Assembly: GCF_002368095.1 (NCBI RefSeq)
Contig: NZ_AP018227.1
Span: forward strand, 7,146,123-7,210,122
Source: Calothrix parasitica NIES-267
GTDB taxonomy: Bacteria > Cyanobacteriota > Cyanobacteriia > Cyanobacteriales > Nostocaceae
DNA length: 64,000 nt
Reading direction: 5' to 3'
Below, in pieces: positions 1 through 8,090 of the stretch. Positions within the stretch are counted from its first letter, which is position 1. The number at the start of each line of letters is the position of its first letter. The notes under the pieces were generated by a model, which saw nothing but the letters and a program-made list of their open reading frames with translations, made no database searches and had not been told where the DNA came from. The translations under genes and the position numbers were made by a program.

Positions 1-1
1 T

Positions 2-955
2 TTACCTTCTTACGATAGTCAACCTGCTGATTGGGTAATTGGACAACCTGACTTTAATTCTGAAGGACAAAACGCTAAAGGTAAAGTAGGAGAAAACAGT
101 TTCAATGTTCCTACTGGAATCTGTAGTTGTGGTGAAGGATTAGCTGTTGCTGATGCTTGGAATCACCGAATTTTGATTTGGAAAAATTTACCTGAAGATA
201 ATAATGTTCCAGCGGATTTAGTATTAGGACAAGCTAATTTTAATGGGAATCAACCTAATCGTGGGAATTCAAATGCTGCTGCAAATACTTTGAATTGGTG
301 TTACGGTATTTTCTATTATCAAGGAAAGCTATTTGTAGCCGATACGGGAAATCGTCGTGTGTTAATTTGGAATCAGCTACCACAAGAAAACGGACAACCA
401 GCAGATATTGTTTTAGGACAACCCGATAGGTCATCTCGCGATGAAAATAGTGGTAATAGTCCAACTGCTTTTAGTATGAGATGGTGTCACGATATTACTA
501 TTTGGGATAATAATTTAGTTGTCACCGATGCGGGTAATAATCGGGTAATGATTTGGTCGGGAATACCCACGGAAAATAATAGTCCTTGTACGGTGGTTTT
601 GGGACAGAAAAGTTTTGATTTAGTAGAGATAAATCGAGGAGTTTATTTTCCTAAAGCTAATAGTTTAAGTATGCCTTATGGTGTTGCTGCGACTCAAGAT
701 TGGTTATTAGTTACCGATACAGCTAATTCTCGATTATTAGCATGGAAAAAACCAAAATCAATTTTATCATTACAAGATGCTGATGCTGATTTAGTCATTG
801 GACAAAATAATTTTCATAGTAAAGGAGAAAATCGCGATTATGGATTACCAACCCGCGATAGTTTAAATTGGTCTTATGGAATTAACGTACATCAGAATAC
901 AGCAGTTATCGCTGATTCTGGAAATAATAGAATATTATTGTGGAAAATTAATTAA
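2..955 (+). CDS. NHL-repeat (beta-propeller) protein, 5' end outside window
   Basis: The reading frame is open from base 2, so the gene starts upstream and only its C-terminal part (about 317 residues) is visible. Seen: about five repeats built around 'ADLVLGQANF'-type strands (xxVxGQxxF), each followed by 'SYGI'/'VADTGNNRVLIW'-type strands, the pattern of NHL six-bladed propellers. No catalytic motif is visible. In Nostoc, an NHL-repeat gene lies directly upstream of hypF in the extended hyp operon (established knowledge), and here it ends about 80 bp before hypF on the same strand, so it is probably the equivalent gene. Its role in hydrogenase maturation is unproven; a binding scaffold is the natural guess. 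An internal ATG at 173 is not a good start, because homologous repeats continue upstream of it. Confidence 0.82.
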   Translation, partial: LPSYDSQPADWVIGQPDFNSEGQNAKGKVGENSFNVPTGICSCGEGLAVADAWNHRILIWKNLPEDNNVPADLVLGQANFNGNQPNRGNSNAAANTLNWCYGIFYYQGKLFVADTGNRRVLIWNQLPQENGQPADIVLGQPDRSSRDENSGNSPTAFSMRWCHDITIWDNNLVVTDAGNNRVMIWSGIPTENNSPCTVVLGQKSFDLVEINRGVYFPKANSLSMPYGVAATQDWLLVTDTANSRLLAWKKPKSILSLQDADADLVIGQNNFHSKGENRDYGLPTRDSLNWSYGINVHQNTAVIADSGNNRILLWKIN

Positions 956-1035
956 TTATAAATATCACTTTAGTAGTAAGGACTTTAGTCTTGATATTGA
1001 GAGCATTAAAATGCTTACTACAAACAAAATTATCT

Positions 1036-3492
1036 ATGTATACTGAAGAAATTAGAATTAACGGTACGGTTCAAGGAGTTGGTTTTCGTCCTACAGTTTA
1101 CCGTATTGCTAAGGATTTAAATTTAAAGGGTGATGTTTGTAATGACGGTGAAGGTGTATTAATTAGAGTATGTGGTAGTCAGGAATCTATAGAAGAATTT
1201 ATTCAAAGAATACAGTTAGAATCTCCGAAGTTAGCAAATATAAATCAGTTAAAAAGAATTGTTTGTCAACAGGATTTTAATTTTAAGAATTTTATAAATG
1301 ATTTTATAATTTCTGATAGTATTAATACCAAAATAAAAACACAGATTGTCCCCGATGCTGCGACTTGTGAAGATTGTAAACAAGAAATTTTCAATCCTTT
1401 AAGTCGCTATTATCGTTACCCTTTCACAAACTGTACTCATTGCGGTCCAAGACTTAGTATTATAAACAGCATTCCTTACGACCGTCACAATACGAGCATG
1501 AAGGCTTTTACGATGTGTTCGGAATGCAGCAGTGAATACGCAGATATCGAAAATCGTCGCTTTCACGCACAACCAGTAGCTTGCTATACTTGCGGACCTC
1601 AAGCATGGTTGGAACGTGCTGACGGAAAACCCGTTACAGCTTCGATGTTTTCGATGTTAGATGATGTCGATGCTGTTTGTACTTTATTACAAAAAGGTGA
1701 AATAGTCGCCATTAAAGGTTTGGGAGGATTCCATCTCGCTTGTGACGCTACCAATCAAGCAGCAGTAGAAAAACTCCGTCAAAGAAAGCAGCGCTTTGAC
1801 AAACCTTTTGCTCTGATGGCTAGAGATATAGAGGTAATCCAGAAATACTGTAAACCAACATCCTTTGAAATAGAACTACTCCAAAGCACAATAGCACCAA
1901 TTGTTTTAATTAAAATTAATTCCCCCCCTCTCCCCCTCTCCCCCTCCCCCCCTCCTCTTTCCCCCTCAATAGCACCAGGACAAAATACTTTGGGGTTCAT
2001 GTTACCTTATACTGCTTTGCATCATTTATTTATGAGGAGAATGAATCGTCCCATAGTATTAACTAGCGGTAATATTTCGGATGAACCACAATGTATTGAT
2101 AATCAGGAAGCAAAAGAAAGATTAAGCAAAATAGCTGATTATTTTCTATTTCATAATAGAGACATTATTAACCGAGTTGATGATTCGGTAGTGAGAGCGA
2201 TTGGGGATAAGTTACAAATAGTTCGTAGAGCAAGAGGATACACTCCAGCACCAATAAATTTACCGTCAGGGTTTGAAAATATTCCACAAATTTTAGCAAT
2301 GGGTAGCGAGTTAAAAAATACCTTTTGTTTATTGCGAGATGGAAAAGCAATTTTATCGCAGCATTTGGGAGATTTAGAAAAAGCTACGGTATTTACAAGC
2401 TATCAAGATACATTGAATTTATATTTAAATTTGTTTGAGCATCAGCCAGAAGCTGTAGCTGTAGATAAACATCCAGAATATTTATCAACTAAATTGGGAA
2501 AAGAATTAGCATCTGTAAATAAAATTAAAATATATAATATACAGCACCATCATGCTCATATTGCAGCATGTATGGCTGAAAATAAATTATCTATCAATAC
2601 AGAATCAGTTTTAGGTATTGCATTAGACGGTTTAGGTTTCGGTGAAGATAATACTCTTTGGGGAGGAGAATTTTTATTAGCCGATTATCGTCAATTTACG
2701 AAACTGGCTACAATTAAACCCGTTCATTTAATTGGTGGAGAGCAAGCAACTTATCAACCCTGGCGAAATACTTATGCTCAACTGATATCAGCATTTAATT
2801 GGTCGGAAATTAAAGACAATTATCAAGACTTAGATATTTTTAAATACTTAGAGAAAAAACCACTTAAGATTCTGAATGAATTCATAGAAAAATATTTAAA
2901 TACACCCTATTCTTCATCTACAGGAAGATTATTTGATGCAGTGGCAGCAGCCATCGGAATTTGCCGAGAACAATGTAGCTACGAAGGACAAGCAGCAATT
3001 GAAATGGAAGCATTAATAAACCCAAATCAATTAAATCAACGTAAAGAAACACTAAATTATCCTTTTAAAATTAACTTTTTAGATAGCATTTATTGTATAG
3101 ACCCACAACCCATGTGGAAAGCACTGTTTGACGACTTACAGCAGAAAACATCCGTAAAAATCATCGCTGAAAAATTTCACCAGGGATTTGCGATCGCAAT
3201 TGTCGAAACAGTAAATACACTCCGTCAACAACACCCATTCAACCACGTAGCTCTCACCGGAGGAGTATTTCAAAATCGTATCCTTCTAGAACAAGTAACC
3301 AACCGTTTACAAAAATCAGGAATCAAAGTAATCACCCACAGTTTAGTTCCCTGTAACGATGGTGGATTATCCCTCGGACAAGCTGTAATTGCAGCAGCGA
3401 GATATTTAGAAGAGAGGGGATGGGGAGACAAGGGGATGGGGAGACAAGGAGATGGGGAGACAAGGAGATGGGGAGACAAGGAGAAAGATTGA
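1036..3492 (+). CDS. hypF: Carbamoyltransferase HypF, [NiFe]-hydrogenase maturation
   Basis: HypF makes the thiocarboxamide from carbamoyl phosphate and ATP that HypE turns into the active-site cyanide ligands. Domains in order (818 residues): acylphosphatase-like ('GTVQGVGFRPTVYR', residues 8-21), two C-x2-C zinc-finger pairs ('CEDC', 'CTHC', 'CSEC', 'CYTC', about 110-190), a YrdC-like domain (about 200-390), and a Kae1-like domain with 'HHHAH' metal ligands. ATG at 1036 is chosen because the acylphosphatase fold begins there; an in-frame TTG lies at 991. Two oddities are visible: a Pro/Ser/Leu-rich tract at about residues 295-311 from a C/T-rich stretch (1919-1968) inside the YrdC region, and a 25-residue Gly/Asp/Arg tail from a 16-bp tandem repeat after the usual end 'LGQAVIAAARYLEE'. 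It is the first hyp gene of the operon. Confidence 0.95.
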   Translation: MYTEEIRINGTVQGVGFRPTVYRIAKDLNLKGDVCNDGEGVLIRVCGSQESIEEFIQRIQLESPKLANINQLKRIVCQQDFNFKNFINDFIISDSINTKIKTQIVPDAATCEDCKQEIFNPLSRYYRYPFTNCTHCGPRLSIINSIPYDRHNTSMKAFTMCSECSSEYADIENRRFHAQPVACYTCGPQAWLERADGKPVTASMFSMLDDVDAVCTLLQKGEIVAIKGLGGFHLACDATNQAAVEKLRQRKQRFDKPFALMARDIEVIQKYCKPTSFEIELLQSTIAPIVLIKINSPPLPLSPSPPPLSPSIAPGQNTLGFMLPYTALHHLFMRRMNRPIVLTSGNISDEPQCIDNQEAKERLSKIADYFLFHNRDIINRVDDSVVRAIGDKLQIVRRARGYTPAPINLPSGFENIPQILAMGSELKNTFCLLRDGKAILSQHLGDLEKATVFTSYQDTLNLYLNLFEHQPEAVAVDKHPEYLSTKLGKELASVNKIKIYNIQHHHAHIAACMAENKLSINTESVLGIALDGLGFGEDNTLWGGEFLLADYRQFTKLATIKPVHLIGGEQATYQPWRNTYAQLISAFNWSEIKDNYQDLDIFKYLEKKPLKILNEFIEKYLNTPYSSSTGRLFDAVAAAIGICREQCSYEGQAAIEMEALINPNQLNQRKETLNYPFKINFLDSIYCIDPQPMWKALFDDLQQKTSVKIIAEKFHQGFAIAIVETVNTLRQQHPFNHVALTGGVFQNRILLEQVTNRLQKSGIKVITHSLVPCNDGGLSLGQAVIAAARYLEERGWGDKGMGRQGDGETRRWGDKEKD
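3418..3484 (+). repeat. 16-bp tandem repeat, 4.2 copies, coding for the HypF tail
   Basis: Four units of GGATGGGGAGACAAGG or AGATGGGGAGACAAGG start at 3418, 3434, 3450 and 3466. Because 16 is not a multiple of three, successive units are read in different frames, giving the irregular Gly/Asp/Arg/Lys tail of HypF. The last unit and the following AGAAAGAT also occur near 58420-58440, so this is a dispersed family. Confidence 0.9.
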
Positions 3493-3523
3493 TTGATAAA
3501 TAAATAGATAAATAATTCGTAGT

Positions 3524-3540
3524 GGGAGCATCTTGCTCCC
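3524..3540. repeat. Small palindrome of the GGAGCATCTTGCTCC family
   Basis: GGGAGCATCTTGCTCCC is a perfect 7-bp inverted repeat with loop TCT. Related copies lie at 30114-30128 and 31114-31130. In all three places it borders a heptameric STRR block. 'GTAGTG' precedes the copies at 3524 and 31114, so the repeated unit is larger than the hairpin. Confidence 0.8.
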
Positions 3541-3546
3541 TAGCTG

Positions 3547-3780
3547 CTCTCAATTCTCAATTCCCAATTCCCAATTCTAAATTCTCAATTCTCAATTCCC
3601 AATTCCCAATTCTAAATTCTCAATTCTCAATTCTCAATTCTCAATTCTCAATTCCCAATTCCCAATTACCAATTCCCAATTCCCAATTCCCAATTACCAA
3701 TTCTCAATTCCCAATTCCCAATTCCCAATTACCAATTACCAATTACCAATTACCAATTCCCAATTATTTATTACCAATTA
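3547..3780. repeat. Heptameric STRR block (CAATTCC/CAATTCT/CAATTAC)
   Basis: About 33 consecutive 7-bp units fill the hypF-hypC spacer. Any open frame through it is low-complexity (N-S-Q-F-P-I repeats) and is not a gene. The block ends four to five bases before the hypC start codon. Confidence 0.95.
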
Positions 3781-3784
3781 AAAA

Positions 3785-4039
3785 ATGTGTTTAGGAATAC
3801 CCGGTCAAATAATAGAAATAACTGACATCACAAACAAATTAGCAACAGTTGATGTTAGCGGAGTTAAACGTCAAGTAAATATCGCTTGTATCGTAGACGA
3901 AGAACATCCACCCGAATCATGTATTGGAGATTGGGTATTAGTTCATGTCGGTTTCGCAATGAATAGAATTAACGAAAAAGATGCAAAAGAAACACTACAG
4001 CTACTTCAAGAAATGGCTGAATTAATGGTTGATTATTAA
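3785..4039 (+). CDS. hypC: Hydrogenase maturation chaperone HypC
   Basis: HypC is a small chaperone that binds HypD and carries the Fe(CN)2CO precursor to the hydrogenase large subunit. At 84 residues it has the normal family length. The invariant N-terminal 'MCLGIPGQI' is present; Cys2 is the iron ligand (family knowledge). The following beta-barrel sequence 'VDVSGVKRQVNIACI' and the C-terminal helix fit HypC/HupF. The start is fixed by the MCxGIP motif. There is no Shine-Dalgarno sequence: the upstream 230 bp are heptameric repeats ending 'CCAATTAAAA'. Translation may depend on coupling or a leader without SD. Confidence 0.96.
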   Translation: MCLGIPGQIIEITDITNKLATVDVSGVKRQVNIACIVDEEHPPESCIGDWVLVHVGFAMNRINEKDAKETLQLLQEMAELMVDY

Positions 4040-4046
4040 GAAAAAT

Positions 4047-4140
4047 TATGAGTTATGAGTTAGGAGTTAATAATTAATGTTTAATATTTAATATTTTTCT
4101 CTTCCAATTACCAATTACCAACTACCAATTACCAATTCCC
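4047..4140. repeat. STRR block in hypC-hypD spacer
   Basis: ATGAGTT/AGGAGTT units are followed by AATATTTAATATT sequence and CCAATTA units up to seven bases before hypD. Confidence 0.85.
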
Positions 4141-4146
4141 TCTTAG

Positions 4147-5262
4147 ATGAAATACGTAGACGAATTCCGCGACATCTATAAAGCTGAAGCTTTAGAATGG
4201 CAAATTCAGAAGTTAGGAAATTTATTAAAAAAACCCGTTAAAATCATGGAAGTTTGCGGGGGACATACGCATTCTATCTTTAAATATGGCATAGAAGAAC
4301 TTTTACCACCTTCAGTTGAATTAATTCACGGTCCCGGTTGTCCTGTGTGTGTAATGCCAAAAGGTAGAATAGATGATGCTATTTCTATTGCTCAAAATCC
4401 AGAAGTTATTCTAACAACTTTTGGTGACACAATGCGGGTACCGGGTTCAAAAATCAGTTTGCTGCAAGCTAGAGCTAGTGGTGCTGATATTCGTATGGTT
4501 TATTCACCATTAGATTGTTTACAAATTGCTAAAAATAATCCTGAAAAAGAAGTAGTGTTCTTTGCAATTGGTTTTGAAACCACCGCACCAAGTACAGCAT
4601 TTACAATCCTACAAGCAGCAGCAGAAAATATTAATAATTTTAGTATGTTTTGCAATCACGTTTTAGTGATTCCTGCACTCAAAGCATTACTAGATAACCC
4701 CGATTTAAAGTTAGATGGTTTTGTCGGTCCGGGTCATGTAAGTATGGTAATTGGAACAAATCCTTATGAATTTATTTCTCAAGAATATCAGAAACCAATT
4801 GTGATTTCTGGATTTGAACCTCTAGATATTTTACAGTCAATTTGGATGCTATTGTGGCAGCTTGTAGAAAACCGCTGCGAAGTAGAAAACCAATATAGTC
4901 GTTTAGTACAAGAAAACGGAAATCAACAAGCAATCGCAGCAATAAATAAGGTATTTCAAGTACGAAAAACATTTGCTTGGAGAGGTTTAGACGAAATACC
5001 ATACTCCGGTTTAAAAATTAATCCCGAATACGCAAAATTCGACGCAGAAGAAAAATTTACCATCCCTAACTTAAAAATACCAGACCATAAAGCCTGTCAA
5101 TGCGGAGAAATTCTCAAAGGAGTTTTAAAACCTTGGGAATGCAAAGTATTTGGAACAGCTTGTACCCCAGAAAAACCAATTGGTTCCTGCATGGTTTCCT
5201 CCGAAGGTGCTTGTGCAGCTTATTATAAATACGGAAAAAAACAGTTATCAGTTAACAGTTAA
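4147..5262 (+). CDS. hypD: Hydrogenase maturation iron-sulfur scaffold HypD
   Basis: HypD is the redox-active [4Fe-4S] scaffold on which, together with HypC, the Fe(CN)2CO centre of [NiFe] hydrogenase is built. Seen in 371 residues: 'CGGHTHSIFKYG' near residue 37, 'GPGCPVCVMP' near 69 (CxxC redox pair), 'GFETTAPSTA' in the middle, and the C-terminal cluster ligands in 'CQCGEILKG', 'CKVFGTAC' and 'GSCMVSSEGAC'. The length matches the family. The last six residues 'QLSVNS' and the stop codon are read from the CAGTTATCAGTTAACAGTTA repeat that follows, so the original terminus probably ended near 'YYKYGKK'. Same strand and order as in Nostoc hyp operons. Confidence 0.96.
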   Translation: MKYVDEFRDIYKAEALEWQIQKLGNLLKKPVKIMEVCGGHTHSIFKYGIEELLPPSVELIHGPGCPVCVMPKGRIDDAISIAQNPEVILTTFGDTMRVPGSKISLLQARASGADIRMVYSPLDCLQIAKNNPEKEVVFFAIGFETTAPSTAFTILQAAAENINNFSMFCNHVLVIPALKALLDNPDLKLDGFVGPGHVSMVIGTNPYEFISQEYQKPIVISGFEPLDILQSIWMLLWQLVENRCEVENQYSRLVQENGNQQAIAAINKVFQVRKTFAWRGLDEIPYSGLKINPEYAKFDAEEKFTIPNLKIPDHKACQCGEILKGVLKPWECKVFGTACTPEKPIGSCMVSSEGACAAYYKYGKKQLSVNS

Positions 5263-5335
5263 CAGTTATCAAATTACTACAAATTCTCCTTTAACCTTCG
5301 ACCTTTGACCTCTAACCTTTAACCTTTAACCTTAT
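5240..5335. repeat. STRR block after hypD (AACAGTT and ACCTTTA types)
   Basis: CAGTTAA/CAGTTAT units overlap the end of hypD; CCTTTAACCTTTGACC-type heptamers then run to five bases before the next start codon. Confidence 0.85.
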
Positions 5336-5339
5336 TATT

Positions 5340-5555
5340 ATGCCATTTATTACTATTCAAATTGCTAAAGGACATTCCATAGAAAAGAAAAGAGAATTAG
5401 CCAAAGCGATTACCGACGCAATGGTTTCTACGATGGGTACAAAACCAGAATGGGTCACAATACATATTGATGAATTTGAACGAGATAATTGGTCAGTCGG
5501 GGGTACATTACATTCCGATAAACACAAAGGAAGACACGAAGAAAAAGGAGTTTAA
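5340..5555 (+). CDS. 4-oxalocrotonate tautomerase-like small protein in the hyp operon
   Basis: A 71-residue protein starting 'MPFITIQIAKGHSIEKKREL'. Proline follows the initiator Met, as needed for the catalytic N-terminal Pro of 4-OT tautomerases, and length and the beta-alpha-beta pattern fit the family. An equivalent small tautomerase-like gene sits between hypD and hypE in Nostoc (established context), so this is a conserved, functionally unexplained member of the operon. The C-terminus 'HSDKHKGRHEEKGV' is His/Lys-rich, which might suggest metal contact (inference only). No SD is seen; the start follows a repeat block directly. Confidence 0.88.
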   Translation: MPFITIQIAKGHSIEKKRELAKAITDAMVSTMGTKPEWVTIHIDEFERDNWSVGGTLHSDKHKGRHEEKGV

Positions 5556-5577
5556 CAAATCATTCGTTACTAATGTA

Positions 5578-5600
5578 GAGACGTAGCACTGCTACGTCTC
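5578..5600. repeat. Palindrome of the GAGACGTAGC family
   Basis: Arms GAGACGTAGC and GCTACGTCTC are separated by ACT. Near-identical copies are at 11280-11302 and 41524-41546, with degenerate ones near 24973 and inside the 110-bp repeats at 38274. It could form a hairpin in the tautomerase-hypE spacer. Confidence 0.85.
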
Positions 5601-5677
5601 CCAATGTTGAAAATTATATCGATATTTTTGTACAGTAAATATTTAAAATTTATCAAAATAAACGTAAAAAATAAAAA

Positions 5678-6769
5678 ATGCCAACCCCCCCACAAAATAA
5701 ATTTTTTAAAAACCTCGAAAAAAATCGTTTAAAAAAATCAAAAATAACAGATACTCATATCACTCTCGCTCATGGTAGTGGTGGAAAAGCCATGCGCGAT
5801 TTAATTGATGATATTTTTATTTCTACTTTTAATAATTATACTCTTTCTCAATTAGAAGACCAAGCCACTTTCAAGTTAGAAAATTTAATCCAGCTTGGAG
5901 ATAAATTAGCTTTTACAACAGATTCTTATGTTGTAGACCCTTTATTTTTTCCCGGTAGCAACATTGGTGAATTAGCTATTAATGGTACCGTCAATGATTT
6001 AGCTGTCGGTGGTGCAAAACCTTTATATTTAACCTGTAGCGTAATTTTAGAAGAAGGTTTATCTGTAGAAACATTACGAAAAATTGCTCAAAGCATGCAA
6101 ATTGCAGCCCAAAACGCCAACGTCCAAATTGTCACTGGAGATACAAAAGTTGTTCAACGTGGTGCTGTAGATAAACTGTTTATCAACACAACTGGAATTG
6201 GTGTGATTCGTCCTGATATTTGTATCTCTGCTAGCAATATAAAATCTGGAGATGCGATAATTATTAATGGTGAAATCGGAAATCACGGTACCGCAATTTT
6301 AATTGCTCGTGGGGAATTAGCGTTAGAATCCGAGATTAAAAGCGATTGTCAGCCATTAAATGACTTAGTTGCAAAAATACTCGATATTTGTCCCAATATT
6401 CATGCAATGCGAGATGCAACTAGAGGTGGTTTAGCAACAGTTTTGAATGAATTTGCTTTAACTTCTAACGTCGGAATTCGTCTTCAAGAAGAATCAATTC
6501 CCATTCGCGAAGAAGTCAAAGGTGTTTGTGAAATATTAGGATTAGAACCTTTTTATCTAGCAAACGAAGGTAAATTAGTAATAGCTGTAGGAAAAGAAAA
6601 CGCTGACAAAGTTTTATCAGCAATGAAATCCCATCCAGCAGGAAAAAACGCTGCAATTATCGGAGAAGTAACCGATTCAAACCCAGGAATAGTATCTTTA
6701 AAAACCAGCTTCGGAGCAGAAAGGATTATAGACATGTTAGTCGGAGAACAATTACCAAGAATATGTTGA
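5678..6769 (+). CDS. hypE: Carbamoyl dehydratase HypE
   Basis: HypE accepts the carbamoyl group from HypF on its C-terminal cysteine and dehydrates it with ATP to a thiocyanate, the cyanide donor. Seen: 'LAHGSGGKAMRDLI' near residue 31, 'TTDSYVVDPLFFPGSNIG' near 87, 'NGTVNDLAVGGA', 'VTGDTKVVQRGAVD', and the required terminus '...QLPRIC', with the acceptor Cys as last residue (C363). PurM/AIRS-fold ATP-binding family. The N-terminus carries about 25 extra Lys/Asn-rich residues before the conserved start; a shorter start is possible but no in-frame Met is seen nearer. The preceding gap holds a GAGACGTAGC palindrome. Confidence 0.96.
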   Translation: MPTPPQNKFFKNLEKNRLKKSKITDTHITLAHGSGGKAMRDLIDDIFISTFNNYTLSQLEDQATFKLENLIQLGDKLAFTTDSYVVDPLFFPGSNIGELAINGTVNDLAVGGAKPLYLTCSVILEEGLSVETLRKIAQSMQIAAQNANVQIVTGDTKVVQRGAVDKLFINTTGIGVIRPDICISASNIKSGDAIIINGEIGNHGTAILIARGELALESEIKSDCQPLNDLVAKILDICPNIHAMRDATRGGLATVLNEFALTSNVGIRLQEESIPIREEVKGVCEILGLEPFYLANEGKLVIAVGKENADKVLSAMKSHPAGKNAAIIGEVTDSNPGIVSLKTSFGAERIIDMLVGEQLPRIC

Positions 6770-6773
6770 AGAA

Positions 6774-6912
6774 TAGTTAGGAGTTAGGAGTTAGGAGTTA
6801 GGAATTAGGAGCTATGAATTAGGAGTTATGAGTAACAAGTAGATAATTATTATTCTTCCCTTTATAACTGATAATTGATAACTGTTCACTGATAACTGTT
6901 CACTGATAACTG
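6774..6912. repeat. STRR block in hypE-hypA spacer
   Basis: AGGAGTT/AGGAATT/ATGAGTT heptamers are followed by CTGATAA and CTGTTCA units up to hypA. Confidence 0.85.
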
Positions 6913-6915
6913 AAA

Positions 6916-7257
6916 ATGCATGAACTTGGAATTACTCAAAACATAGTATCAATCGTTGTCGAACATGCTCAAGGGAAAAAAGTCCAGAGAGTTTTATTAG
7001 AAATTGGTAAGCTCTCAGCAATTATGCCAGATGCAGTACGGTTTTGTTTTGATATTTGTTGTCAAGGAACGGTTTTAGAAACAGCTAAGTTAGAAATTAT
7101 CGAAATTCCTGGTTTAGCTGTTTGTGGTGAATGCGGTTCGGAAATTGTTTTAGAAAAACCTTTTGGTAAATGTAATTGTGGTAGCAATCGACTAGATTTG
7201 ATTGCTGGGGAAGAATTGAAAATTAAAGAAATAGAAGTAGAAGAATTATGTGTGTAA
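6916..7257 (+). CDS. hypA: Nickel insertion protein HypA
   Basis: HypA passes Ni2+ to the hydrogenase large subunit together with HypB. In 113 residues one sees the 'MHELGI' N-terminus (His2 binds Ni) and the zinc site 'CGECG' ... 'CNCGS' separated by a 14-residue loop. The length is typical. The gene overlaps hypB by 10 bp in another frame, which suggests translational coupling. The start codon directly follows CTGATAACTG repeat units and no SD is visible. Confidence 0.96.
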   Translation: MHELGITQNIVSIVVEHAQGKKVQRVLLEIGKLSAIMPDAVRFCFDICCQGTVLETAKLEIIEIPGLAVCGECGSEIVLEKPFGKCNCGSNRLDLIAGEELKIKEIEVEELCV

Positions 7258-8090
7258 CCTGCGGTTGTTCTGACGACAATGCTAAAATTACTCATCCTCA
7301 AACCGGTGAAGTTGTCGTGGTAGATTCTGATAATAATCAGCATCATACTCACACTTTACCCGATGGTACGATAATCAATCATTCTCACGACCAAGATAAA
7401 ATTAAAGATGCATCAATTCACGCCAAAATTCATCATACAACTATTTCTTTAGAACAAAATATTTTAGCTAAAAATGATTTAATAGCAGCACAAAATCGCG
7501 GCTGGTTTAAAGGTCGAAATATTCTTGCTTTAAATTTAGTCAGTTCCCCTGGTTCGGGAAAAACAACTTTATTAACTCGTACTATTAACGATTTAAAAAA
7601 TAAATTAACGATTAGTGTAATTGAAGGTGACCAAGAAACAATCAATGATGCTCAAAAAATCGAAGCAACTGGCTGCAAGGTTATCCAAATAAATACCGGA
7701 ACTGGCTGTCATCTTGATGCTTTGATGGTAGAAAAAGGATTACAGCAGCTTAACCCCAGTCTTGATTCCGTAGTCATGATTGAAAACGTCGGAAACTTAG
7801 TTTGTCCGGCTTTATTTGATTTAGGAGAACAAGCAAAAGTTGCGATTATTTCTATCACCGAAGGAGAAGACAAACCAATCAAATATCCTCATATTTTTCG
7901 CGCTAGCAACGTAATGATAATTACAAAAATAGATTTATTACCTTACGTGCAGTTTGATGTTGCAAAATGTATCGGATATGCACGAGAGGTTAATCCCAAT
8001 ATACAAATTTTTCAAGTTTCCGCACTGACTGGAGAAGGTTTGAATGATTGGTATCAATGGTTAGCAATGGAAGTTAATCATCAGTTGTGA
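7248..8090 (+). CDS. hypB: Hydrogenase nickel incorporation GTPase HypB
   Basis: HypB is a SIMIBI-class GTPase that drives nickel delivery with HypA. Seen in 280 residues: N-terminal 'MCVTCGC' (CxxCxC high-affinity nickel site), a His-rich stretch 'HHTHTLPDGTIINHSHD' (about 31-47) for Ni storage, Walker A 'SSPGSGKTTLL' near 102, 'EGDQET', the Ni/Zn G-domain residues in 'NTGTGCHLDALMV', and 'TKIDLLPY' as NKxD. The start is fixed by the CxxCxC motif; it overlaps hypA by 10 bp. It is the last hyp gene here. Confidence 0.97.
   Translation: MCVTCGCSDDNAKITHPQTGEVVVVDSDNNQHHTHTLPDGTIINHSHDQDKIKDASIHAKIHHTTISLEQNILAKNDLIAAQNRGWFKGRNILALNLVSSPGSGKTTLLTRTINDLKNKLTISVIEGDQETINDAQKIEATGCKVIQINTGTGCHLDALMVEKGLQQLNPSLDSVVMIENVGNLVCPALFDLGEQAKVAIISITEGEDKPIKYPHIFRASNVMIITKIDLLPYVQFDVAKCIGYAREVNPNIQIFQVSALTGEGLNDWYQWLAMEVNHQL

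Noticed and set aside
991-1035. Upstream TTG start for hypF
   Set aside because: The acylphosphatase domain begins at the ATG 1036 and the extra 15 residues are not family-like.
3549-3780. Possible CRISPR array
   Set aside because: Repeats are 7 bp without unique spacers; the same holds for the arrays at 28634, 31829 and elsewhere.
3522-3794. 90-codon open frame of N-S-Q-F-P-I repeats
   Set aside because: It is a reading of the heptameric STRR block, without RBS or protein character, and overlaps the hypC start.
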